Below, one piece after another: positions 47,323 through 59,530 of a DNA stretch of 64,000 nucleotides. Position 1 is the stretch's first letter. Each line of letters starts with the position of its first letter. Origin of the DNA: Rattus norvegicus (Eukaryota; Chordata; Mammalia; Rodentia; Muridae); assembly GCF_036323735.1 (NCBI RefSeq), contig NC_086024.1:131790553-131854552 (forward strand), given 5' to 3'. The translations under genes were made by a program, and so were the position numbers. The notes beneath the pieces were generated by a model, which had not been told where the DNA came from, did no database searches, and saw only the letters and a program-made list of their open reading frames with translations.

Positions 47323-50300
47323 GCCTGCCTCTCTGTATTTCCTGCCTTTGGGTGTTTGAAGAATCTCTGGTAACCTGAATCCTCCTGAGTGGGTCCCTTA
47401 GCCCAGCCTGAGGTAGTCATTCTTGGATGGGGGCAGCTGTCAGATTGCTGGGTCTTCTCTGTGTAACCAAAGCTGCCAAGTCACCTGCAAAGCTCCACCT
47501 TGGCATCAGCCACCCCCCACCCCCATCCCCACCACTCCACCTCCCCATTCCCCTACCCCCGCAGCGCGGCAGGGTTCCCAGGACTTTAGCATCAAGCAGA
47601 CTCCCAAACAAGAACTGGGAACAGCTAGGAGTCCCTTCCTGATTCAGGGTTCCTTCCACATTAACAAAGGAGCAGGCAGACCATGCTCTGCCCCATCTGA
47701 GCCCTGTCCTATGTCACAGAGCATTTCTCAAATGCTCCGCGTTCAGTAAAACCTCAAGTGTGTTGGGCTCAGGCCTCCATCCCATCCTGGGATTGAAAGA
47801 GTCATGCAGACTGATTAAAATTATATCCACATGTTCCTGATCTGCTAACAACCAGATCGTCAAAATATTATTTTTAGGGCTTTTGATGTCTAGGAAACCT
47901 TTTAAGGTCTTTTAAATATGGTTTTAAAAGCCGTTTTCTCTTAAAAGATGGAAACTTTGCTTGCTACATGTAAAGAAACCAGTGGAACCGAGTGACTTAA
48001 GTCTAGAAATGTCACAGCGTTCGGCAAGGGCTTAGAAACAGTGAGCTTTCATCAAACACCACCGCAACCTGAAACAGACAAAATAGCCTTCCTTCCAGCA
48101 TCGAAGGAAGGATGCTCTTCCTACCAAACCAGTGGTTATGGTCCAAGGGCAAGGACAGACAGGCATTCATTGGCGCTCTGAGCATAGTGCCTGGCATTTC
48201 AAACTCAGATCCTTTTATTCCTCCCACCTGATGACATGTCAGGTAAGGAAGAGGGGTACAAGGAGGTGTGTCACCCACCCGAGTCATCTGATGACTTTGA
48301 TATTGAAACCTGGGTTCTTCAGACATCAAAGTGTCCCCACCATGGTACCGTGATACCTCTTCATATATAATACTATGAGGTAGACACCTCATAGTATTGG
48401 GGATTCTCGGACCTCTTTGGAGCCTTGCATGTGGGCAAGCATCTCAGCAAAGAGAAATGAGCACACTGACCCTGCCCAGCCCTCTCCTGCCAGGCACTGT
48501 TTCTTCAGTTAGGCTTCAGCAGGTTCAGCCCAAGCCACTGAGAGAGAGTAAACCAGAGCAAAGGGATTCAGAAGTTGCAAGGCAGGTGACAAAGGCTTTT
48601 AGCCTAGCAGTGGTCAGAAAGAAACAATTGAGTCAGAGTCATGCCCCAGGGTCATCCACCAACATCCAAAACTGCTAATTGGCTGTCTCAGTCAAATCTC
48701 AATTAGTTAAAATAAATAAAGTTAAAAGTTCCACCCTTCTTTTTTTTTATTGTATCTCGAGGGATCACTAGCCCCATGGTGGCTGGGGGCTACTGAATGA
48801 CACAGCCCGAGTATAAATTACCTTCACTGCAGAAAGTTCCAGAGAGCAGCACAGGTCTTCCTGCTCTGGGTATTTTAAAACAGTCACCTACAGACTCCCA
48901 CCACCCTTTGCCTCTGCGTCCTGCAAAAAGCTGCTATCCAGATTGCCCTGTGGGTTCCAGTGTCCTGCATCCAGCCCCCTCCTAACATGACCCTTGATGA
49001 CAGCTGCTGGAAGACCCCATGGCTGTCTTTCCTGGCAGTTCCTCAGCTCCCAGAGGCAGCTTCACGCTCTGCCCCACTGTTGCCCCTCCCCGACTGCAGG
49101 ATTTGAGTGGGGGAAGTTTGGGGGGAGGAGGAGGAAGGCCTGAGAAAGGTAGGCCACAGCAGGGTGAACAGGAGCCTGCCAGGGAGGCAGACATCTGTGC
49201 CCAGACAGATAGAGTTTCACTGATAGGATCTCTCTTACAATCCTTGTGAGAGATAAACAATTTGCCAAAGCAGCTTGCAGAGGAGGAAGTGCCCCGCTGA
49301 GAAAGTGGTACTCAGAGGCCAGCAGCTCACCCCTGCGGTCACAGACCCAAGGCTAGGAAGGCAAGTCGCGGGAGGGGAGGAGGGGGAGGCCGCCCAGGCT
49401 TCACACAGGTGACAAGAGTGATAGGGCCCATGCCGGCCTCAGATGGCATCGGAGAGGAGTGTGAGCTGGCCCTAGAGATGGCTCAGCTTCTGTGGGAAGT
49501 GAGACAAAAAAGGGACCAAAGAGAAGTAAATCTAGACAGTGCTTCTAGAGGGGTCTCCTTATATAGCAGGGCTCGGCCTTTGCGATGTGCGTACACACCT
49601 TACAGCCCCCGAAGTTGCCCACAGCTCCTCCAAAATGCAGCTTCGCCCTCACCAAAACAGGACATCTGTTGGAAAGACTCGGGGCTTGATGTTGCCCTAG
49701 CCAGAATCAATGGATTGTTCTTCCAGGAATTAGGTTTCTGGAGGAGGAATGAGTGGATGAAAACTCAATTCTGACCAATGGGTTCTCAGTATTTTCTCAA
49801 TACCAGAGGACTGATTCCAGGAAGTGCTCGGGTCCCTCATACAAAATGACACATTTGCATATAACCTACATATATCCTGCTTTGCCTTGCAATCAGCCCT
49901 GGCCTTACCTATAGCAAGGAATGTATGTGCATGCTAGTCTAATAACATATGCTTGTTTAGGACGCAATGTCAATGAGCTGGGAAGGGTCTGGTTTAGTTT
50001 ATACCCTCATGGGCAGCAAGCCTGCAGGAGTGGCTGCCCAGGAAACTAGAAAGAGAGGTCAGGGGTCAGGAAGGGAGGAAGAAAATGCAAAACCATAGGT
50101 GTGAAATGTCCTCTCATTAAGAATTTTTTGTAATGGCTGCAGTTCTAGTTTGCATTCTTGGTTAGATTGCTAACAAAATACCCATGATGCCTTGTTCCAT
50201 CAGAATTTCAGAAGAACAAGAGCTTGGTTTTTTTTTTATCTGTTTTGTTTTGTTTTTTGTTTTCTTAATCTATCTCACATCATGTTTGGGGCAGGGTGGC

Positions 50301-50792
50301 TGTACTTGAAAATGTATTGCTCCTCTGGAATACAGAGTCACCAGGCAACTTGTGTGTTTTATTTAGCAGTGCTTATGTAGGAAGCAGTGAGGGATAGCTG
50401 GCCTTTGGGCTTGTTATTAATCTGTGCGCATCTGAGCAGTTTAACTGAGTTACCCAATTAGATTTGGGGCAGACATGTGGTTCACAGGACAGGCCCACTC
50501 TGCTTGATGTCTCCCATCATTCCTGTAGACATCTACCCCAGGGACAGCACAATCGCTAAGCCAAGGTAGAATCCCAAAGACAGCCAGTGATTCCTAGCCC
50601 TGGTGACTTGGAGATGGTGGAAGGGGTCGGCTCTCAGCTCTGCATGCATTGGCATTGGACAAACAGCACCAGCAAGTGATGAGTCCCAGACACTTCCCCA
50701 CTTCTCACCCTCACTTGGGCTCACACCTAGAGGCGCAAAGGCTCTTCTGACTCAGTAGACACCAGTGTCAATTTCCTAAAACCATTTTGCAG
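47322..50792. other. Long non-coding stretch, no gene seen
   Basis: An AT-rich repeat-free block at 47805-48000 ('GATTAAAATTATATCCACAT') may be conserved. A modestly CpG-containing GC-rich patch at 49270-49450 is too short for a CpG island. 'CTTATATAGCAGG' at about 49558 is TATA-like, but nothing downstream looks like a transcript. Frames up to 126 codons are featureless. Confidence 0.45.
48369..48398. repeat. Perfect 13-bp inverted repeat (hairpin) with a 4-nt loop
   Basis: AATACTATGAGGT (48369-48381), loop AGAC (48382-48385), ACCTCATAGTATT (48386-48398). The arms are exact complements. No T run follows to make it a terminator-like signal, and its origin is unknown. Confidence 0.95.
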
Positions 50793-51027
50793 GGAGCTGG
50801 AGAGATAGATCAGCAGTTAGGAGCCCTGACTGCTCTTCTAGAGGGCCAGGGTTCATTCGATTCTCAGCACCTACAGGGTGACTCACAACCGTGTGTAATT
50901 CTAGTTTCAGGGGATCCAGTGCCCTCTTCTGGTTCCCTCAGGCACCAAGCATACATACGTGTGGTGCACCCACATACATGCAAGCAGGTCACCTATACAG
51001 GTGAAATAGTAATAAAAATATAAATCA
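50793..51027 (+). mobile_element. B3 SINE, near full length
   Basis: 'GGAGCTGGAGAGATAGATCA', 'GACTGCTCTTCTAGAGGGCC', 'GTGACTCACAACCGTGTGTA', 'GGGGATCCAGTGCCCTCTTC' and a tail with AATAAAAATA are a clear B3 in sense orientation. The A box and B box regions of the tRNA-like head are recognisable but substituted. Confidence 0.95.
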
Positions 51028-52884
51028 GTTTTGATAGGGACCAGAAATCAGTGCGTCCTGACGAATGAGTCTTTTACTCATTTGTACTTGGTAATTGCCC
51101 TTCTTTCTTTGATCACAATCTCACTATTTTCTCTTCTGATACATCCAGGGAAGCTCAATACATCCAGTACATCCAGTGGTGTCCAGCTTTGTCTTCTTGT
51201 CTTTACCAAGCACTTCCCCTTTGGTTGGAGTCCCCCTGTTCACTACAATCAGGACAATCCTAGTGAATACTATTTATTCCTCTCTCTCCATGTGTTCCTT
51301 AGTCAAACTTTCAGCTCAGGATGAGTGTTCACCAGAGGATCCCCTGACACAAGAAGTGTATAAAAGTGTGTGAATTTTCCCCTCAAGAATCAACACAAAA
51401 TTTTCTGTTTTTAACAGCGTGCTGGTGGTAGTCAAGTCCCCTTGTGATGCCAACTTTTTGGGTGTTGTTTGACCTCATAAAGAGCTTCAGTTCTCAAGGT
51501 ATCTCTCCTCATTACATACAAGAGCGACCATAATGATATAACACTGAGGACATGCTGTTGTTAAGAATGGCCTTCTCCATGACAGTGTTTATTCCATTCC
51601 CTCGGGGAGTTTTGATTCTAGACAGTCACCTTGCTTGACATCCGCTGGGGAGGTGATGAACCATTCATTGTTTAAAAGTTTGGAAATCACAAGAACTACT
51701 GTATCTTACCAGATTGGATTGACTTTTTCAGTTCCTTTGATTAATAATTCATGAATCCGAGGATGTGTGCGTTGGGTGAGCGCTACCCTGTTACCACAGG
51801 AGTGAAGGGGATGAATGTTAACAGGCCTCCATGGTACTTGACTTAACACTTCGGACCAAGCAAACAAACCTATGTGTCAGGGATCCTGTTTCACTGTTGC
51901 AACCCGAGATCAATATCTCATGCATAATGAGTCATATGTTCCCCTAGGTCTTCTGCAGTCCCCAGTTCAAGCGATGATGGACAAAACACCTTTGGGAAGA
52001 AAGAGTTTGGTTTATTCTAAAGAGAATTCATCTTCTACTCACACTTCAGACAGTTGGGAGGATTTTAATCTTTCCTCTCTGGATTTTCTATAAGGCTAAG
52101 TGTTCACTGTCCTGAATACGTATTCGGATCTTAAGCAACAGTTTCTTCTGTGAAACAAGAACTATTTTTTTTTTGCAAGCCCTGTACGAGAAGGGTCATA
52201 TCAATTGCAAGTGACTGGTGTTTTTCCTTTGCCTGGCTAAATATTACTAGGGACCCATTGACTAGGTCTGTGACTGACCCTAATCACTCTTTTCTGGGCT
52301 CCTTCTTTTAACCTATTATGTGGCAACAAGAACCAATCCTTAGTTATTGTTCGCAATGGAGTTGGGTTATGTAAGTCAACGCCAGGGTTTATGGTTTATG
52401 GCAGAACTGGCCTCATATATTCCTTTAATACGTGTAAGTTGTTAACTGTTATTAACATGACTAAATATTAAATGTTATTTAAGATGTTTTATTAGTCAAT
52501 AAAAAAAACATTAAACCACACCGTTGGCGTGAAGTACGGTGTATTAAAAGCATTTTGTAAGTGACGAGATTTTTAAAACAACTCTAAGTAACCACCATGG
52601 ATATTATCCAGCCTTTAAAACACAGACTCTACTTTCACACTCGTGTTGAAGTGATATAAAAATTTCCTGCCCTTGAAAGTGCATCCCGAAGAGGAAGATC
52701 CACTCTGCAATCAACAATTCACAGCGCGCTAAAGACAAAGTGTGAGGACGTTTATTCTGCCTGCTTTCTCCTAAGACTCTCAACTTCTGATTGTTGGGAG
52801 TCAAGGGTACCTCCGCCCAGGAAAGTGTTACTTTCATAATCACTCGGCAGAGGGCTGTGAACAATCAGACACTGGATCGATGTA
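51028..52884. other. Non-coding stretch, no gene seen
   Basis: 'ACATCCAG' is repeated three times around 51143-51178. An AT-rich, repeat-free block at 52430-52620 with retained CpGs ('CACACCGTTGGCGTGAAG') may be a conserved element. Confidence 0.45.
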
Positions 52885-53010
52885 AAACAAGCCAAAGGGG
52901 GGAGACACAGGAGAGGTTAGAGGAAGGAGAGAGAAGGGGATATGATGTAATTATACTTTAATTAGAACTAAAACAAAGTAAACAAACAAAACAAAACAAA
53001 AGACAAACCT
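52885..53010 (+). mobile_element. Probable short L1 3' end
   Basis: AG-rich DNA ('GGAGACACAGGAGAGGTTAG') leads to 'ATATGATGTAATTATACTTT' and an AAACAAAAC tail, as at the end of rodent L1 3' UTRs. It is short and diverged. Confidence 0.55.
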
Positions 53011-53237
53011 CCCAAAGGATGATGGGGGATCTACCTGTCTGAAAGTGTGCTTTGGGTTGTGACTCCAAACACCCTGCCCTGTCATGTCTTCTGCCTAAGG
53101 TCAACCCCAGGTTGTCCTGAGTGGTAGTCTGACTTTGGAGTACTTTGCTTATGAAACCTGGAGAGGGGACAGCTTTTCTGTAAGGAGCACACCAAAAGAT
53201 GACCTTTAAAACATCTGCTGTAATATTTTACTTTGGT

Positions 53238-53407
53238 TTTTTTTTTTTTCTTTCTGTCATGCATCCTTGTGCTCTAGCTGCGTGCTAGGTGCCTGCAGAG
53301 ATGAGAAGAGGGTGCCAGATCCTCTCTTTCGGTTATGGGTGCTGGAAACTGAACCCAGATCCTCTGGAAGAGCAGACTGCTCTTACCTGCTCTGCGTCTC
53401 TCCGGCC
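53238..53407 (-). mobile_element. B3/B2-type SINE, antisense
   Basis: A T run (the complement of the A tail), then 'GGTTATGGGTGCTGGAAACT', 'GAACCCAGATCCTCTGGAAG' and 'AGCAGACTGCTCTTACCTGC' ending in 'CTCTCCGGCCC'. This is the antisense head of a B3/B2 SINE. The middle is shortened. Confidence 0.9.
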
Positions 53408-53763
53408 CTACTGGAGTAGTTTTTAAGTCCATAAACTGAAATCTGCGTCTCACTCTCAGTCCTTAAAAAGAATAGCTGACCTTGGAAGCCTGGTTCTTCC
53501 ATCCTCCGGACTAAAGAGAAGAATATATTCTGGCCCCTTAAGCCAGTGGGCAACAGGGGGAAGTGGGATCTAATCAATTTTCAGCTTTCCCTGTCATCAA
53601 CAATGTCAATGTCTAGAATGTTAAGGACAGTTTCACCCACAGGTTTTGTTTTGGGGGAGAAGGTGGGATCTCTCTGGGTACACAACCTTCTGTTCCCTGC
53701 TTGTACACATTACACATTCCCGTTTCAGGAGCTGAGAGACTGAGGACAGTGAAGAAGTCAGAG

Positions 53764-53822
53764 TGGTCCTCCATCCTCCCACTCTGACACCCTGGTCCTC
53801 CATCCCTCCTCTCTGACACCCC
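53764..53822. repeat. Local tandem duplication, two copies of about 29-30 bp
   Basis: Copies start 'TGGTCCTCCATCC' at 53764 and 53793 and both end in 'CTCTGACACCC'. They differ by a few substitutions and a one-base shift. Confidence 0.85.
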
Positions 53823-53847
53823 CTTTGACTATAAGGGAATTAATAGG

Positions 53848-54131
53848 AACCCAGAAATAGCTCAATCAGTCAAGTACTGATCATGTGAGTACGACAGATT
53901 GGGTTCGGTCCCCAGCACTGAGGTTAAAAGCTTCATGTGGACTTGTATCCCTGTAATCTCGGTCCTTAAGAAATACAGAGAGACAGAAAGCCTCATGGGT
54001 CTGTCTGCAGCCAGTGCAGCTAAACCAGTGAGCTACCGGGTCGGTGTATGAGGAAGGATTGAAAAAGTCAGCTACATTGACCTCTGGCCTCCCTGCACAT
54101 ATGAACGTGCACCTGCATGCGAGCACACATA
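53848..54131 (+). mobile_element. B4/RSINE1-type SINE, near full length
   Basis: 'CCCAGAAATAGCTCAATCAG', 'TTGGGTTCGGTCCCCAGCAC', 'TGTATCCCTGTAATCTCGGT', 'AGCTAAACCAGTGAGCTACC' and 'CATTGACCTCTGGCCTCCCT' give the complete head-to-tail order. The B-box-like GGTTCGGTCC is preserved. Confidence 0.85.
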
Positions 54132-54201
54132 TGAAAGAAAGAAAAGAAAGGAGGGAGGAAAAAGGAGGGAGAGAGAAAGAGACAGAGACACAGAAAGAGA
54201 T
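54132..54201. repeat. Purine-rich (GAAA/GGGA)n tail
   Basis: GAAA, GGGA and GAGA words directly follow the SINE and are probably its expanded tail. Confidence 0.9.
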
Positions 54202-54739
54202 AAGACTAAAGTAGAGACAGCAGGCTTCCAGCAGTCAGGCAGGGCTCCGTCCTTCCTTCTCCAGGGCTGCTGGGGCTTTTCCTCTTGGCATCAGTATGCC
54301 TTGGTTCTTCCCCCAGGAGTATAAATAAAAGTCGGAACAGGGACAGCAATGCACTTGGACTAGGTGTATCCTCATCTCTACTTGATTTTCCTTCCTTCGC
54401 AGCCCACAGTAGGGAGATGGAGGGTGGGCAAGAGGAGAGGAAGGTTCTGCCTAGGCATTACCACCATCCTCCCTTCCCCTGCACGGTCTAACCTCACAGT
54501 TTGAACTGGACAATGCTTTTTCAACCTCTGCTGGACTGGAGTCCCGCCTCTTCTGAATCTGCATTTAGAAGACCCTCAGCTCTGTGGCCCCAGCATGCTG
54601 TGCCTCTCTCTCAGACAGATGTCCCCCATCCAGCCTTCCCAACAGCCCTGAACAGAAACAGCCAGCATTTGTTTTGGTAAGCTGCCCCACCCCCACAGGG
54701 GATTAGGAAGAGCAATCATCCCACCTCTCATCAATTCCA
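54202..54739. other. Non-coding stretch, nothing recognised
   Basis: Unique-looking DNA. The 99-codon minus frame at 54576-54875 has no features. Confidence 0.5.
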
Positions 54740-55060
54740 TGCCTGTATCTTTTGCATTTTCCCGCAGAACCATTTGCAGGTACAACGCGGTGATCTTTGG
54801 AGATGATCTGGTGATTATGACAAGCCAGCCTCCCCCGACACAGGCATTAAGAGATGAAAATTGCCTCCAGTCCACTCTTGCACACCCAATCTGTACCTCT
54901 GTACTCCTGTCCCGAGGTGAAAATGCAAACAGAGCAGATATTTAGAATCGTTTTGACAGATCATAAAATTAAGCAGGGATTAGGGATTCGCTTTTTTAAA
55001 TAATGCCAGAGGGTACACAACGGTGGTAATCATATCAGTCTGCAACAGGTCCAGTCAAAG
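54740..55060. promoter_or_regulatory. Candidate conserved non-coding element
   Basis: A repeat-free block with 'TTTTGCATTTTCCCGCAGAA', 'ATCATAAAATTAAGCAGGGA' and retained CpGs at about 54764, 54786-54789, 54836, 54913, 54950 and 54989. The composition contrasts with its GC-rich, pyrimidine-rich left flank. Inference only. Confidence 0.3.
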
Positions 55061-56091
55061 TTGAGAGGACTAGGGAGGTGGGGGGTGAGGTGGGGGGGCA
55101 GTCAGGCTATTAGAACTGGCATGTACCGGCTGCTGAGCATCCATTTTGCAAGCTTCATACAAACTGCTAACAGACATGATACGCCCAGTTCCCAACACCA
55201 GTTCCATCCTTTCCTTCCATGAATTTAGTTCTGATGGCCCCTGATTCAGCATCTGTGTCTACACACATGCCAGTGGATGGCTGGGTTCATATGTATGCTA
55301 TATAGATTATTTTAATTGGGGCAGAGGAGCGGAAGTTGAACCGATTGTGTAGCTTTGAACATTCAGCGCGACGCCATGTGTGCGAGTGGGTCTACAGGAT
55401 CCCAGAGAAAACCTGTTTTGAGTTGTGTTGAGGGCAGGACTCTGAGTCCCTCACCACGCATCGGTATCTCTCAACTTCTTGAATTTCTAGACAGAGGTTC
55501 CCATCCTAGGGGCTCACTGTCTCCTAATATTCATGGAGGATCTTAGACCAAAGTCATTTTTGAAGAGCTCTTCAAGAAGATTACAGCCTCCTTCATAGAC
55601 AGGAAGAAGAGTGGTTGGCCCTCAGTGTATCAGACAGTAAATTCCAGGCTACTGTGCAGTAGCAAACCATTCCAGGACTCGGTGGCTCAATGTAATAGCA
55701 GTTGGTGTCTGAGTAAACCCATACAGTCCAGGGAACTAGAGATGACATTGGTTAGGGACCTTGGCTGGCATAACCTCTACTCACTTGCAGAGACTTTGTT
55801 CCTAAGACCAAGTCATTGTCATAGAGTGCAATAGAGGGGGTCAGCCTGGGCATTATGTGGGGGATCAGGTGACTCCAGAAGCAGTTGCTCTGGTCTTCTT
55901 TAATTCAGGGGACTGTGATGCTTGTTTATTGACCCCACATTTGCCTTAATGAAACAAAATGTATCTTTTAGACAAAAAAATTAACATTACAATATACAGG
56001 AGGACATGGGTCTGAAGTACACAGAAATACTACAAAATATATACATTATAAATTTAGAAATAGAAGTATTCATTCTTCTAAGTATGGGTTC
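55061..56091. other. Non-coding stretch; weak old-repeat resemblance at 55635-55790
   Basis: 'GGCTACTGTGCAGTAGCAAA' followed by 'GACTCGGTGGCTCAATGTAA' loosely resembles an old mammalian repeat ('...taacaaaccaccccaaaacttagtggctt...'). A G-rich run (GGTGGGGGG) lies at about 55080-55100. No gene was seen. Confidence 0.35.
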
Positions 56092-56153
56092 ATGTGTGTG
56101 TAAGGATACATGTATATGTTCAGATAAGTATACATGTACAGGCGTCTGCACAC

Positions 56154-56218
<65 letters not shown>

Positions 56219-56492
56219 CCAGGAGACAACCTCTGGTGGGGTGTCACCTATCATGATCCATCCAATTCTATTTTGAGACAGGCTTTCGATTGAGCCCTGG
56301 GGATCTTCAACAAAGCTCATTAGTGAACTTCAAGGATCAGCCTGTCACTGCCTCTGCAGTGCTGGGATTCTAAGCAGGAGCCAGCATGCATGGCTTTTTC
56401 TGTGGGTTCTGGGGATTGTCCTTGGGTCCTCACCTCATGACTGTGCACTAAGGGCTTTATAACTGAGCTATCTCTCCAGTGGGGACCTGGGG
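56092..56492 (-). mobile_element. B4/RSINE1-type SINE, antisense, with an expanded TG tail
   Basis: A (TG)30 run at 56155-56214 is followed by 'AGACCAGGAGACAACCTCTG', 'TATTTTGAGACAGGCTTTCG', 'CTGTCACTGCCTCTGCAGTG', 'CTGGGATTCTAAGCAGGAGC' and the head complement 'TATAACTGAGCTATCTCTCC'. This is a full antisense copy. Confidence 0.85.
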
Positions 56493-59359
56493 TCCTTGTT
56501 ATCTAAAGCTGCACCTAAGCCTATCATGTGACCTCAGAGAGGGTCACGGAAGTACTGTGGTAGGGCTTCCGCTGGCACAGGTCCAAAGCAGGTGATATCT
56601 ATGTCCAGTGCATCAATGTCACTTGCTCTCAAAGTCTATATTTAAACATACTCTTCATGGACTCCCACTGTGGTCAGAGATGTATCAGGTGAGAGAATCA
56701 AGACGTAGCTGTTGGCTTTCCTGCCTGAAAGGAAACAGAAGAGCCACAGAAACTTGCCAGAATAGCTCTTGAATATGCAACTCTTCTCAAACCGGCACCC
56801 CATTCCCATCATCCACAATTCCCTCAGCACCCACTTGTGATACTGGATGGCTTTGGGGCCATCTCAGTGCCCAAATGAATGGTTGGAGTCATAAACAGAG
56901 TTCAGCATGAATGACACTGCCCCACCCCTCAGACATAAATGATGTATCCTATTAAAGTGCATCCTGCATCAGTTTGTTATAGATACTGAACACCTCCTTC
57001 CAGGCTCTGAGCCCTACTTCACCCTCTTGGGAGCTGTAAGCAAGGATCAGCTGAGCCATTCCCATAGAAGAGAACATGGATGTACAACCATACAGGAGGC
57101 ATGAGAGTAGAAGATCATCATGTCTGCTCAGGAGGGCTCTACATCCCTTTGGCCATCAGGTGCCTGGGCTGTAGACGCTCTGTCCTCAAATCTCATTCTG
57201 TTCACATTGTCCTCCCTGGGGCACCCTTGCAGAAGAACATCGAGATAACAATGAGCCAGGGTTGTATCCCTCTGAACATGAGTCAGGGTAAGAGCTATGA
57301 TTGGGTCCCTAGATTATTATGGGGTGTTGGACCTTGAGACTGAATAGGGCCTTGGAACATTCTCCTCTTGTGAACGGGAGGGGGGAGGTGAGTGAGCCTG
57401 CATGAATAAAGAGGTCACTTGGAACCAAGCAGGTAGGTGACTGCAGGACCATCCTGGGGATGATCTCCAACATTTCCTGCCACAGCAATGCCATGTTCAC
57501 CATGTGGCTTGGTTGGGCTAGTCACATGTCAGTGGAGGGGGTGTGTTCTGCATGGGGACTCTGGAATCCTGGCTTGGCTCAGCCTTTTGGAGTTCCACTT
57601 GAACAATATCCCCTGAGGAGGCAGTGCTGCAGAACCACTGACTACCTATGACTCCTAAGACAATGACAGACAGATGGACAGACGGACAGACAGATGTAAG
57701 TTCCCAGCAGGGCTTTGCTGCCGTCCCTTGTAGATTGCTTGTTCTTCTAGCACCTGTTTCAACCCGCTGATCCCGAGTCAGTTCTACAGAGCATACCATG
57801 TCCGTTTCTGCCACCAAGCCTTCTTTTCCCATCTAAACTGACCCTGCTTTGATGCCTGTACTCTTTACCTTCTGGTTTGGAAAAGCAGTCTGTAGGATCC
57901 ATTTTCCCTCCTGTTTAATTATCCAGCGTCGACAGAGGAGTCATCACAAACCCAGCCCACCTTCCTGCTCTCTTTCCTATGTAGCCCTTCATTACCTCGA
58001 CCAGCGTCACTGAGAATCCGAGCTGCTTTGCTTCTCCCAGTCTATTTTCTGTCTCACTCTCATCTCCTGCCACAGACCCTCCCCAAAGCCGCCACTCTGT
58101 GCCTCGGTTTCCCATCTGTGAAGCTGTGCACGTGTGGTTCCCCTCCTGGTAGCATGCACTCCCTGCTGGGCCATGTGACCCACCTGTGTGATAGTAGATC
58201 ATCTTTCCCTTTTCTCTGTGTGACTTTCTCTATCCTTTACTTTCACGCCCATCACCTCTTCCTGTGCTTGCTTATATCCTGCCGTGTCCTCTTAGCTTGT
58301 CTCCTTAGCTTCTAATGAGATCATAGAGTACAGGAGCCACCATTGTCTGTCCACAGCATTGGAACCAGCTCACCAGGGTGTAAGACCTCCAAAACCACTC
58401 AACAAAACACATCTTTCCTCCTTGCTGTGCATTTTTGTCTCACCAATGAAAACCTACCATAGCAGAGATGCTAAGGACAATGAATTAGAAGCTATTGAGC
58501 ACTGGTGCATGCTGTGTGAGGAAGACAACATTATGATCATTATTGTTTAGATGAAGACACTGGATGGCATTGAGTCATATGTCTGTGGTCATCAGACCAG
58601 AACATGCTTCATGTAAACAAGAAATGCAAGAACTCCAGTATTGCATAGAGTCCTGAGACATGACCATGTGTCCAAAATGATATGTCTAGTTAAGCAGCAG
58701 AGACGAACTCCTACCATATCCTCTGATATCCAAGTTACATTTGCTCTGACTTACAGAAACTAGAGCTAGTACAGTCATAAATTGATTATGATCGTTAAGT
58801 AATGAAGATCTTTGAGCACTTGGGCAGGACAGATATGAAATAGTTTCTTCTGAGCATGATAGAGCTGTTGCAGTGAAGAGCCCATAATAACTGTGATTGC
58901 CTGCACAAGACCTATACAGGATCAAGTCAGCCATCACCGCAGCATGGATAGGGGAAGTGCTAATGAATCCTCCTAGCTGAGGAGCTAATGACTGTGGGTA
59001 GCTGCTGGAAGAAAAGCAGTAAGTTTTCATCAGGGATGTGACATCTGTGCAGCCAGCAGACAATGTGCTAGCTACACTGTGTCTCCAAGAGGCCTACTGT
59101 GCCCTCTGATACCCCAGAAAAGTCCGTGTCCTACAGTGCTAGCTGTGGATTGAAGGTCTAAAGCAGGACTTTGGAGACATAAGTCAGACATATTCATGAC
59201 CTGCTTTCTAAATTAAACTAGAGGTTACTGGGGCTTGGAACATAGCTCAACTCTGCAGGCATCAGGATAGAGGGGGCAGGCAACACTCAGTTGATACATG
59301 AAGCCATTCTAGAGCCTTATGCCCACCTTCTCTTCTCACACCTTCTTAGAGGAATATAA
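56493..59359. other. Long non-coding stretch; possible MIR scrap at 58520-58615
   Basis: 'ATTATTGTTTAGATGAAGAC' followed by 'ACTGGATGGCATTGAG' loosely recalls an antisense MIR core. A short (GACA)n-type run lies at 57659-57695. Frames up to 125 codons (58686-59063, minus) are featureless. Confidence 0.45.
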
Positions 59360-59530
59360 TTCCCCTTCCTGTTGGTATTAAGGAAGTTTTGACACTATTT
59401 GGGAAAATGAGATAAATTGCCCAGGATGTCACAGCCAGGTAGGTGTCCAAGGGCAGGTTCCACACAGACCGCCTGACTGCCCAGTCACACCCCCTCCAGC
59501 TCTCAGCATCACACTGGGACCTGCGCTGTC
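59360..59530 (-). repeat. MIR SINE fragment
   Basis: 'GGGAAAATGAGATAAATTGC' and 'CCAGGATGTCACAGCCAGGT' followed by 'CCGCCTGACTGCCCAG' is the reverse complement order of the MIR core and its 'gtgtgacc...gggcaa' segment. Confidence 0.7.

Noticed and set aside
49540..49620. Promoter with TATA-like CTTATATAGCAGG and nearby CpGs
   Set aside because: The CpG-containing patch is small, no initiator or first-exon pattern follows, and such AT words are common by chance.
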